A stretch of 53,881 nt of DNA, from assembly GCA_021816925.1 (NCBI GenBank), contig JAKAWQ010000020.1, positions 1-53,881 of the forward strand, given 5' to 3'. Origin of the DNA: Pseudomonadota bacterium (GTDB taxonomy: Bacteria > Pseudomonadota > Alphaproteobacteria > Acetobacterales > Acetobacteraceae). Below, piece by piece: positions 1-7,924 of the stretch; position 1 is the first letter of the stretch; each line of letters opens with the position of its first letter. The translations under genes and the position numbers were made by a program. The notes beneath the pieces are model-generated. The model was not told the origin of the DNA. It saw nothing but the letters and a program-made list of their open reading frames with translations, and ran no database searches.

Positions 1-2
1 GG

Positions 3-92
3 GACTATCTCGGCAGCCGCCTCCAGATCCCCGGCCCGCGCGTCATTCCGCCCCTCCCGGACCTCGTCCGCTGCCGCGGCCAGCCCGCCTGA
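3..92 (+). CDS. possible 3' end of a truncated CDS
   Basis: An open frame enters from the left edge and stops at a TGA at 90-92, giving 29 residues beginning DYLGSRLQIPGPRV. The codons are GC-rich at the third position, like the confirmed genes, but the piece is too short to assign a family. It could be the C-terminus of a gene of the polysaccharide locus. The 270 bp between it and the convergent sulfotransferase hold nothing I can name. Confidence 0.3.
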   Translation, partial: DYLGSRLQIPGPRVIPPLPDLVRCRGQPA

Positions 93-364
93 TACCACCA
101 CCTGCCCGGGGTTTTGCCGCTATTACATCACGCCACGTCGGCCATCTGAACAACGCAGCCGGGCGGATCAGACGCGATCGAGGGCCCGTTCAATCGCCCG
201 GGGCTGGTGAAGAACCCGTCGCATCCGGGGGTTGTGTGCCCTGTGACGGGAGGCAGGTGACCGCAAGCCGATGTTTCCAAATCCACTCTTCGAGTCGGGC
301 CAAGCCGCTCTCACGCCAACTTGCCCCAGGGTGAAGGGGGCAGGCGCAATTATGAGGCAGACGC

Positions 365-1384
365 TCAACGCTCGAAGCAGCCGATAGGCTCCGATACATT
401 GGGCCAATATCCGGCAAGCATGGTTTGCTGCAGGATGTTGGTGATTGTCTGCTGATCGCACCCGGCGAGCTCCGATCGCCATTTGTTGGCGGCCGTGGCG
501 ACATTCCGGAAGACGCTGTAGTAGCGCTCCGTCCGGCCGCCCTGAATACTTTGCTTAATGAAATCCTCTGTCTGCCGGTTCCAATCGAGATTCGCGAAGC
601 GGAAGAGCGCCTTCCCCTGCCGCACAGGATCGGAGCAGACGTCCTCGTAGGTCATGATCAGCGTCCTGCCGTGTCCGCGGTTCGAAAGTGCTTCCATCGC
701 GAATTCGTTCATGGCGACCCAATTCCATGTCCATTGCTCTATGTCCGACGACTTCGCTAGGCTCTGCAATGTCAGTCCATAGCGGGCCGCTGCCGGGGTG
801 CGCGCGACGTCTTTGATGAATGCGTCGCGCTGTTCCATCCTCCCAAGCCTCATGCCGCGGAGCATCGAGGCGACCTGACCACCCGGGTGTCTCAGGAGAA
901 AGACGACGCGCAGCATTGGCGCGGCGCGGAGGAAAACCTCTATCCTGCCGAGGGCGGTGACAGTCTTCAGGATGAGTTGCAGCTCAGGATGCTGATCCAA
1001 GTCGAAAAGGTTGGGGAGGGCAACTGCCCCGACCCGCGGGGTGGCCAGAACTTTCGCGAAGAGGCGCGCGGAATGGACCATGGCTCCATAGAGCGGCTGC
1101 ATGGCCCGAGAGCGATAATTCTTCGGAAAGAGCGGGACTTGTGCCGAGGACTTGATCGTGGAAACCCGAAGCAGCCGGTCGAGATAGGCGGCGGCGATCT
1201 CGACATACCGCGCGCTGTCATCGGTACGAATGATGAAGGGCAGTCTTGATTCGGGGAGGACAGTATCAGGCTCGTGACGGTACAGCACGTTGGGGTGACT
1301 GTCGAAGATCTTCCCGACCCAGGATGTCCCTGAGCGGGGGGCGCCGACAATCATGACAACGTTGTCGAACGGGGGAGACGTCAT
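365..1384 (-). CDS. sulfotransferase family protein
   Basis: A 339-residue protein of the PAPS-dependent sulfotransferase fold, expected to move a sulfuryl group from PAPS to an acceptor. The 5'-phosphosulfate loop is GAPRSGTSWV at residues 14-23. A second motif, LLRHPGGQVAS near residue 165, fits the 3'-phosphate-binding element with its Arg and Ser. The acceptor cannot be read from sequence. Because the gene lies beside the flippase and exosortase A locus, a cytoplasmic sugar precursor or glycan is the likeliest target (inference). The ATG is preceded by an AGGA and, about 40 nt further up, a TATAAG-like -10. It diverges from the flippase at 1989. Confidence 0.85.
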   Translation of the reverse strand: MTSPPFDNVVMIVGAPRSGTSWVGKIFDSHPNVLYRHEPDTVLPESRLPFIIRTDDSARYVEIAAAYLDRLLRVSTIKSSAQVPLFPKNYRSRAMQPLYGAMVHSARLFAKVLATPRVGAVALPNLFDLDQHPELQLILKTVTALGRIEVFLRAAPMLRVVFLLRHPGGQVASMLRGMRLGRMEQRDAFIKDVARTPAAARYGLTLQSLAKSSDIEQWTWNWVAMNEFAMEALSNRGHGRTLIMTYEDVCSDPVRQGKALFRFANLDWNRQTEDFIKQSIQGGRTERYYSVFRNVATAANKWRSELAGCDQQTITNILQQTMLAGYWPNVSEPIGCFER

Positions 1385-1988
1385 GACATCCTGTCTTCCA
1401 AGCGCACCATAGGTTTAGCCTTATAATGCTGCCGCTGGTCCGGCAGGCCGGAACCTTGACCGTCCCGGCTCAGTGTTATCTCCTGAACTGCGCCCTGTTG
1501 CGCCACCAAGCATCGCATGCGCGTGTCATTTTTCTGATACCATCAACGTGAACCGGGGTGAATGTCGCCCTGCGGATGGATCTGGTATGGGGTTCACGGG
1601 ATACGCGCGCTTCGGTTTCGGTCATTCCCAGGGCAGCCACGGCAAGCAGGTGATGTGCGGTCGCGCGGGGGCATTCCGGAATGCGGCTTACGGCGACGAG
1701 GCTGGTTCCGCGTGGGCTGGGTCCGCACAGCTCTGCCACGTACGGGGCGCGATCAGGAGCCGCGGCCGAGGGGCAAAGGCAGGAGTGGCGAGCGGGATTT
1801 CTGGTCTCTCCTGCTCGTTGGCGTCGAGGGCGCCGGCGGCGGCGCTTGCCGAGGGAGGGGTCTACCCGTTTCGGTCGTTGCACCCGGTCCTTGAGGACGA
1901 GGGGGGACGCTTTGGCCTTGCGTCGTAATGCCCGGAACCTCCTCCGCGTCTGCCGGGGTGGGGGTAGCACGTCGGCCATCGCCCTGGC
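1385..1988. other. 604-bp intergenic region, no supported gene
   Basis: This is the divergent interval between the sulfotransferase and the flippase. Several open frames cross it but none has a convincing start, ribosome site or recognisable protein. A TATAAG hexamer on the minus strand near 1423-1430 could serve the sulfotransferase. An imperfect GC-rich dyad (GGTCCGG/CCGGAACC) lies near 1436-1454. No sigma54-type -24/-12 pair was found. Confidence 0.5.
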
Positions 1989-3560
1989 ATGACGGCGGAG
2001 CGCCCGACGAAGCTCGCTCCCGCCGGCACCGATGACGCCGGTCTGGCGACGCTTGCCCAGCCCGGCTCCCTTCTCGAGCGGATGGCGCACGGCGCGGCGT
2101 GGGTCGTCGGCTGGCGCATGGCGAGGCGCTTGGTCGGCCTCGTGAGTACGCTCATCCTGGTCCGGCTGCTCGTCCCGGCGGATTTCGGGCTCGTCGCGCT
2201 CGGCTACGGCTTCGTGGGCGCGCTGGATGCGCTTTCCGCCGCCGGGGTGGAACAGGCGATCATCAGGGACGACAAGCCCGATCGCGCTCTCTACGACACG
2301 GGCTTCACCGTCAATCTTCTCCGCGCACTCGGGATGGCTGCCGTTCTTGCCGCAGGGGCGGGAACGATCGCGGGCTTTCTCGGTGATCCGCGCCTCTACG
2401 GCATCGTGCTGGCGTTCGCTGCGATGACTGCCCTCACGGGCGTGACCAATATCGGAATCCTCGACTTCCAACGCTACATTGCCTTCGACAAGGAATTCGT
2501 TCTGAAGATCGTGCCGCGCCTGCTGTCGGTCACGATCACCATCCTCGCCGCCGTGATCTGGCGGAGCTACTGGGCGCTGGTCGCCGGTATCGTCTCCACA
2601 AACTTGTCCGGCGTCGTGTTCAGCTATTGGATGCATCCCTATCGGCCGCGGCTTACGCTTCGGGGCTGGCGGCGGCTGGTCCGCTTTTCGCTCTGGATGT
2701 GGGTGCTCGGGCTGATCAACACGCTGCGCGGCCAGGCACCCAACCTGATCGTCGGGCGGCTGGCCGGCGCCGCATCGGTGGGTATTCTCAGCGTGGGCAG
2801 CGAGGTGGCGAGCCTGCCGAGCACGGAGCTGATAGAGCCGCTAAGCCGCGCTTCGTTCGCCGGGTTCGCGGCCGCGCGCCGGAGCGATCAGAATGGCGCC
2901 AAGGCTTTCCTGCGCATGATCGCGGCCATGGCACTCATCGTCTTCCCGGCCGGCGTCGGAATCTCCCTGGTCGCCGACCCGGTTGTCAGGCTCGCCTTCG
3001 GTCCGGCCTGGATGCAGGCCGTGCCGCTCATCGAGGTGCTCGGGGTAGCCGGGACAATGACGTTGTTCGGCTCGATCAGCGGCACCGTGTTCGCGGCGCA
3101 TGCCTGGATGCGCCCGATGGCAAAGATCAACGCCGTCACGACTACTGCATGCCTGCTGCTGCTGGCGGTGCTGGTGCCGCGCTTCGGTATTCTCGGCGCG
3201 GTCGTCGCGATCGCGATCACGGATGCGCTGAATCAGGGCATCTATCTGGTAGTGACGCTGCGCCGGCTCGGTCTTCGCCTCACGGAGCTTCTTGCCCGCG
3301 TGTGGCGAAGCCTTGCTGGAACGGTGGTGATGGCGTTCGTTCTCGTCAGGCTCGGCCTCGGCTGGACTGCGTTTTCCGGTGCCGGTTTCACTCTCGCGGG
3401 CCACCTGCTCGGAGCCGTTGCGCTCGGGGCGGGCATCTATTTCGCCGTGCTCGCCGGTGCCTGGCTGATGTCAGGAAGGCCGGACGGAGCGGAGTCGGAC
3501 CTGCTCGCGCTGGCTCAGCGTATTGCCGACAGTCTGACACTGCGCCGGAGACGAGCATGA
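1989..3560 (+). CDS. oligosaccharide flippase (Wzx/MOP family)
   Basis: A 523-residue polytopic inner-membrane protein expected to flip lipid-linked repeat units to the periplasm. After a soluble N-terminus, residues about 32-500 alternate hydrophobic helices with short loops. The family-typical opening segment is GAAWVVGWRMARRLVG, followed by LILVRLLVPADFGLVALGY, the hallmark start of polysaccharide-type MOP transporters. Length and 12-14 helices fit the family. The ATG at 1989 has no clear ribosome site; an in-frame ATG at 2082 (MAHGAAWVV) is an alternative. Its TGA overlaps the next ATG as ATGA, so the two are probably translated together. Confidence 0.88.
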   Translation: MTAERPTKLAPAGTDDAGLATLAQPGSLLERMAHGAAWVVGWRMARRLVGLVSTLILVRLLVPADFGLVALGYGFVGALDALSAAGVEQAIIRDDKPDRALYDTGFTVNLLRALGMAAVLAAGAGTIAGFLGDPRLYGIVLAFAAMTALTGVTNIGILDFQRYIAFDKEFVLKIVPRLLSVTITILAAVIWRSYWALVAGIVSTNLSGVVFSYWMHPYRPRLTLRGWRRLVRFSLWMWVLGLINTLRGQAPNLIVGRLAGAASVGILSVGSEVASLPSTELIEPLSRASFAGFAAARRSDQNGAKAFLRMIAAMALIVFPAGVGISLVADPVVRLAFGPAWMQAVPLIEVLGVAGTMTLFGSISGTVFAAHAWMRPMAKINAVTTTACLLLLAVLVPRFGILGAVVAIAITDALNQGIYLVVTLRRLGLRLTELLARVWRSLAGTVVMAFVLVRLGLGWTAFSGAGFTLAGHLLGAVALGAGIYFAVLAGAWLMSGRPDGAESDLLALAQRIADSLTLRRRRA

Positions 3561-5686
3561 GGCGCGTGCGGGTTCTCGTCCTGACCGCTTCGCTCGCGCT
3601 CGTGGGGTGCGCATCCGCGCTTGCCGGGGTCCGGCCGGGGCTGGTCGCCTCCGCTGCCATACCCCAGCCAACGCATCCCGGCGACATTGTCGGGCTGGTG
3701 CTGCAGAACCTCGGCAAGACCGCGACGCCGGTGCTTCCGCTCACCTTCGGCGAAGTATTCAAGCGGGGTGCCGTCATGCCGGATGGGCAGCTTCTGTTCG
3801 ACATCGGCAAGCTCATCCCGCTCCAGATGGATCCCAAGACCTACCATCACGACGGATCGGTTGCGATGGCGACCATCACCGTGATGGCTCCCTCTTTGCC
3901 GGCGCGCACGGCCACGGGCGCGATGCTGGTGCACGCGCACGCCAGGACTGCGCCGCCGGCTGCACCCGTCGATCTCTCCACCGCGCTTCGGCACTACAGG
4001 CTCGTCGTCGATCTCGGGTTCCAAAATCCTGACGGCTCGACAAGCCGTGTCGAGGTGAACGGCGTTGCAGCCTTGCAGGCGGCGCTGCGCAAAGGCACCG
4101 CAAGCTATTGGCGGCGCGGCCCCTTGGCCACGGAAGCGCTTGTCAATGTGCCGGTGCGGGGGTCGTTTCGCCTCGTTTTCGACATCACCGCTTTTGCAAA
4201 CGGCGCGTTCTCGAGCGACGTACGCTTCAACAACGACATTGCCATGCAGCCGGTCGGCGGCACCGTCATCTACAGTGAATCGATCGTCCAGGACGGGAAG
4301 ACCGTCTCCCGCCATACCCGCATCACGCAATACCAGTATCAGGACTGGCATACGGTGGTCGGCACTGTTCCGTCGTCCGCACAGGTGAACATCCAGCACG
4401 ATATCGCGTATCTCGAGCAGACCGGAGCAATCCCCTATTACGACCTTCACTTGGGCGTTGCCGCCTCAATTCTGCGCCAGGAAGCTGCCATGATGGCGAG
4501 CCCGGGGTGGGAGGCGCCGCTCTCTGCGAATGGCATAACGGAGGGCATGCCGGGGGTGGGCGGGCGGCCGGACATCGGCCCGACGACGCAGTGGAACGCC
4601 GCCTGGCTGATGACGCAGAACCCGATCGCTGCGCGGTTTGCCCTCGGCCAGGCCGATGCCGCCGGTGCCGTGCCATGGCACTTCTTCTATCCCGAGACGG
4701 GCAATTATCTCACCACCCAGGATATTCCGAGTGTCTGGATAAACGCTGATCCCGAACGTCCTTACGGGGCGACGCCCTTGACGCAGCCAGTCACACTGGC
4801 GGGCGGCCACTGGAGGCCCGACCCCGCGCATCAGCCGGATCTCTCTTACTTCGCCTATCTCTTGACGGGGAGCGAGTACAACCTCGATCAGCTCAATGCG
4901 CAGGCGGCTTGGTGCGAGACCTCGCGTTGGCCGTCGCCCGAAGCGCGCAACTTGGGGGAGGGTCTGGTGGTGCAGGGCAACCAAGTGCGCGGCGCGGCCT
5001 GGAGCTTACGCGAGATCGTTGAGGCGGCTTATGCAAATCCGCCAAGCTCGCCGATGGAACGCTACTTTCGCCGGATGGAGAACAACAACTTCTCCTGGCT
5101 GCTTTCGCAGATTCCGACCTGGACCGGCTGGGAAGGTCAGGCCTACGGATACATGCCCCTCTTTCACCCGGGTGCAGTGCCTCCACTCTGGGACCGGCGT
5201 TTTTACGGGTCGCTCGAGCCCTGGCAGCAGGATTTCCTGGCGAGCACCATGGTGCTCGCCGCCGAGCAGGGCAACCGCCAAGCCGTGACTTTCCTCAAGT
5301 GGCAAAGCAATTTCCTTGTCGGCCGCTTCCTCAACGGGGCCAATGGCTTCAGCCCGCGCGACGGGGTTGCGTACGTCCTTTTTCCTTATAACCGGAACGC
5401 ACGCCAAGCCTACCAGACTTGGGCAGGGATGGAGCGGGCCACTGAGGCGGAGGGCTTTTCCAACCGTAACGGATGGGTTCGCAGCAGCCGCGGCTATTAC
5501 GGCCAGCTAGGGCTGCAGACCCTTGCCGGCATCATCACCATTACGGGCTCGCCCGAGGCTGTCGAGGCTTACCACTGGTTGCAGCATAGCGGGGCGTGGC
5601 GCATCGATCCCGTCTCGCGCGCCACTTGGCCACAGTTCGCCATCGTGCCGGGGCGCGATCCTGCGGCGCAGCCGGCAACGCGCTGA
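3557..5686 (+). CDS. secreted RIFT-barrel, polysaccharide-lyase-like protein
   Basis: A 709-residue exported protein. Residues 1-25 are a signal peptide with LVGC at 15-18, so it may be a lipoprotein. Residues about 45-130 read like the RIFT-barrel N-domain of PcRGLX/YetA exo-rhamnogalacturonan-lyase-like proteins: an FGEVFKRGAV-type strand, then a hydrophobic turn and YHHDGSVAMATITV. The middle (about 280-560) is rich in aromatic and helix-type segments (PDLSYFAYLLTG, NQVRGAAWSLREI), as in an alpha/alpha catalytic barrel. The substrate is unknown. Context suggests it trims, degrades or binds the locus polysaccharide in the periplasm or at the outer membrane. The start is the ATGA overlap with the flippase. 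The frame is open upstream to 2627, but that extension lies wholly inside the flippase gene. Confidence 0.7.
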   Translation: MRRVRVLVLTASLALVGCASALAGVRPGLVASAAIPQPTHPGDIVGLVLQNLGKTATPVLPLTFGEVFKRGAVMPDGQLLFDIGKLIPLQMDPKTYHHDGSVAMATITVMAPSLPARTATGAMLVHAHARTAPPAAPVDLSTALRHYRLVVDLGFQNPDGSTSRVEVNGVAALQAALRKGTASYWRRGPLATEALVNVPVRGSFRLVFDITAFANGAFSSDVRFNNDIAMQPVGGTVIYSESIVQDGKTVSRHTRITQYQYQDWHTVVGTVPSSAQVNIQHDIAYLEQTGAIPYYDLHLGVAASILRQEAAMMASPGWEAPLSANGITEGMPGVGGRPDIGPTTQWNAAWLMTQNPIAARFALGQADAAGAVPWHFFYPETGNYLTTQDIPSVWINADPERPYGATPLTQPVTLAGGHWRPDPAHQPDLSYFAYLLTGSEYNLDQLNAQAAWCETSRWPSPEARNLGEGLVVQGNQVRGAAWSLREIVEAAYANPPSSPMERYFRRMENNNFSWLLSQIPTWTGWEGQAYGYMPLFHPGAVPPLWDRRFYGSLEPWQQDFLASTMVLAAEQGNRQAVTFLKWQSNFLVGRFLNGANGFSPRDGVAYVLFPYNRNARQAYQTWAGMERATEAEGFSNRNGWVRSSRGYYGQLGLQTLAGIITITGSPEAVEAYHWLQHSGAWRIDPVSRATWPQFAIVPGRDPAAQPATR

Positions 5687-6322
5687 TTGGGGTGGGCGCG
5701 GTGTGCATCGCCAGCAAAGCGCGGGTCCGCCAAGCGACCTCTGTTCACGGCACCGACGCGGAGGACGGGTGTTCGAAGCTCGACCTCGGGCGTTGACGAG
5801 GGGCGTTGGGCCGACGCGGGGCCGGGAACTGCCGGGGTGGGTCCGAGGAGCAGCTCATTTCGTGAGCGGAACGCGGCGATGTCCGGACTTCCCGCGACGG
5901 GCGGGCGGCGGCCCGCCGGGCGCGGTATCTATGCGAGAGCGGCTCCGCGCCGCTGGCCGGGAAGGGCCGCCTCACGCTTCTACATGTTCCGATACGACCA
6001 GCCGCGCTTGCGCCGATGTGGTGCGTGCGGGGCTTGAATGGCCGCGGGCATCGGCGGCGGAGCCGCGTACACACCGACGCGCGGGGTTCCGAGGCCGCGT
6101 GGATGATGCAGGAAGGAGCCGCTCGGCCTCTCGCGAGCGGCTGGCGGTGGACGGCGCGACCGCGTTCCGAACCGGGCGGAGCGGAAGGAAACAGCGGGGC
6201 ACGGGCGCGAGCACCGTTTCCGTAAGCAGCTGATCGCTAGAGGGATCCCGGAGGCGCGTTTCGATGGAGGGGGCGGCAAGCGGGCGCAGAGCGGGTCCGG
6301 AAGGCGAGTAGCTCAAGCACGG
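5687..6322. other. 636-bp intergenic region with a perfect hairpin, no supported gene
   Basis: The gap lies between convergent genes. Open frames on both strands are Arg/Pro/Ser-rich shadows without starts or ribosome sites. At 6117-6142 there is a perfect 9-bp inverted repeat (AGCCGCTCG / CGAGCGGCT, 8-nt loop). It could end transcription from either side, but there is no T-run. Nothing else is recognisable; it may be decayed coding DNA. Confidence 0.5.
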
Positions 6323-6517
6323 TCATCGGCGGGTCGAGGTGCGGAGGGCGCGAGCGCGCCGGCGTGGCAGAGAAAGGGCGCCATCCGGGGGCGGCTTGGG
6401 CTCGCGCATGTCGAAGGGTGTCCAGGCGCTGGGCTTGCCCCTTTCGGCCCGCGCAACCCAGACGGCGAGCCAGAGCACGACGAAGATCGTGATGCCAAGG
6501 AAAGCGCCCTTGATCAT
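6323..6517 (-). CDS. small single-span membrane protein
   Basis: A 64-residue protein whose ATG overlaps the ligase stop as ATGA, so it is probably translated by coupling and is the last gene of the prs/ligase arm. One strong transmembrane helix occupies residues about 5-23 (AFLGITIFVVLWLAVWVARA), followed by a short PxxWTPFDM segment and a basic, Arg-rich tail, suggesting an N-out or short-N topology with a cytoplasmic positive end. I do not recognise the family. The coupling, helix quality and base composition argue for a real gene. An accessory subunit of the ligase/polymerase or an anchor is possible. Confidence 0.6.
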   Translation of the reverse strand: MIKGAFLGITIFVVLWLAVWVARAERGKPSAWTPFDMREPKPPPDGALSLPRRRARALRTSTRR

Positions 6518-7887
6518 TGGCCGAGGCGCCGCAGCCGCCAAGAGGGGACGGCACCGGCCCGCGACGTGCGGGCAAGCGGCGCCGACGCGATGGCCGGCGC
6601 GGAAACGAGAGATACCGCGGCGCGCGGATGGTGTTCTTCCGGCACCGCTTCGACCGCCCGGGCGACCAGCTCCCGTGTGGCGGCGAGGGCGACCAGCAAA
6701 GAGAAATACAGGTCGTAGTAGCCCATTGATAAGAAGCTGCCGGCGCTCACGAATGCGATCAGCGTCACCTGGCTCATCCGCGCGAGATCATCCGCCCAGG
6801 CGAGCCGCGGGTCGCCGCGGGCGAGCTGCCGGATGCGCCGGATGTTGAGAAAGCCGAGCAGGAGCATGCCAAGCCAGACGAAAAAGGCGGGAAAGCCGTT
6901 CTCGCTCAGCACCTCGAGCCAGACGTCGTGCACCGCCCTCGGTATGACCCCGGGGTAGAACTGGTGGATCACCTGGGGTGTGACGGTGCTCCGGTAGCCC
7001 CCGCCGGTGAGTGGCCGGGCGAACGCGATGCCGAGCGCCTCGCGCCAGACCCTGAGGCGATCCTGGGCGGAGTTGGAGTGCTGGTAATGGACGATCGTTT
7101 CCATCCGAGCGGTCCAGCGCGCCGGCATGAAGGCGAACGCGCCGACGAGTGCGGCGGCCATCACGAGGCCGGTCGCGAGCTTGTGGCGGCTCTTCCACCA
7201 GAAGAACAGGGTCACGGCGGCGAGCCCGAGCAGGCCGCCGCGGGAATAGCTCGCAAATATCGAGAGGAGCGTCAGCAGCATGGCTACCACGAGGCCCTTG
7301 CGCACCACCCCATGCCCGGATTGCAGCCGGAGATAATTCATCAGCGGCAGGACCATCAGGAGCGATACGGCGAGCTGGTTGTTGTCTCCGATGATCGAGG
7401 CGGGGGGGCCAAAGACGTGAAAGCGCCCGCCGGTCACGATGGCGAAGAGTCCGCCCGTGACGCCGTAGAAGCCGAGCGAGATCACCATGATCCAGACCAG
7501 CGCGTGGATGCGGTGCCGCTGGGTCAGCAAGCCGGCCAGGACCAGGAGAAAAAAGAGGGTCTTCGCGATCTGGCTCCAGTACGGCAGCACGAGGCTCCGC
7601 GGGCCGAGCGCGAACAGGCTCGAGATCGTGGTCAGAATCACGAAAAGGATGACAAGCACGACCATGCCGTTGCGAGGCAGGCGCTTGGGCTCTCCGGCGA
7701 CGACACAACCGAGCAGCGTCGCCAGCACCGAAAGGAGCGCCCAGGGCGGGGCGGCAGCGATGCCCCAGACCTCCATCTGGGGGCTCATGAAGGAGATCCA
7801 GTAATAGGCGATAACTCCCACCATCGGCGTGGCGATCGCCATTGGCAGCAGCCCGCCCATGCCGAGCAGGAAGATCAGCCCCCGCAT
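6514..7887 (-). CDS. exosortase A-associated O-antigen ligase/polymerase (Wzy_C family)
   Basis: A 457-residue inner-membrane protein with about ten helices. It matches the putative O-glycosylation ligase linked to exosortase A systems, in layout and in the Wzy_C-type periplasmic segment (HSNSAQDRLRVWREALGIAF, then GGGY, and VIPRAVHDVWLEVLSENG around residues 265-340). The role would be polymerisation or transfer of lipid-linked glycan on the periplasmic face. The start is the ATG at 7887, with GAGGAA 3 nt upstream. A longer frame exists but its extra 58 residues are Arg/Ser-rich and overlap prsT. Only 37 bp separate it from prsT, and its stop overlaps the small membrane gene. Confidence 0.85.
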   Translation of the reverse strand: MRGLIFLLGMGGLLPMAIATPMVGVIAYYWISFMSPQMEVWGIAAAPPWALLSVLATLLGCVVAGEPKRLPRNGMVVLVILFVILTTISSLFALGPRSLVLPYWSQIAKTLFFLLVLAGLLTQRHRIHALVWIMVISLGFYGVTGGLFAIVTGGRFHVFGPPASIIGDNNQLAVSLLMVLPLMNYLRLQSGHGVVRKGLVVAMLLTLLSIFASYSRGGLLGLAAVTLFFWWKSRHKLATGLVMAAALVGAFAFMPARWTARMETIVHYQHSNSAQDRLRVWREALGIAFARPLTGGGYRSTVTPQVIHQFYPGVIPRAVHDVWLEVLSENGFPAFFVWLGMLLLGFLNIRRIRQLARGDPRLAWADDLARMSQVTLIAFVSAGSFLSMGYYDLYFSLLVALAATRELVARAVEAVPEEHHPRAAVSLVSAPAIASAPLARTSRAGAVPSWRLRRLGQ

Positions 7888-7924
7888 TGGTTCCTCGCCC
7901 GCTTGGCGATTGGCTTCATTCCGC

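Noticed and set aside
1476-2636. Minus-strand open frame of 386 codons near the flippase
   Set aside because: It is antisense to the flippase over most of its length and His/Asp/Arg-rich, with no family resemblance.
2627-3556. 310-residue N-terminal extension of the RIFT-barrel gene
   Set aside because: It lies entirely inside the flippase gene in another frame, is Arg/Gly/Ala-rich, and a proper signal peptide starts at 3557.
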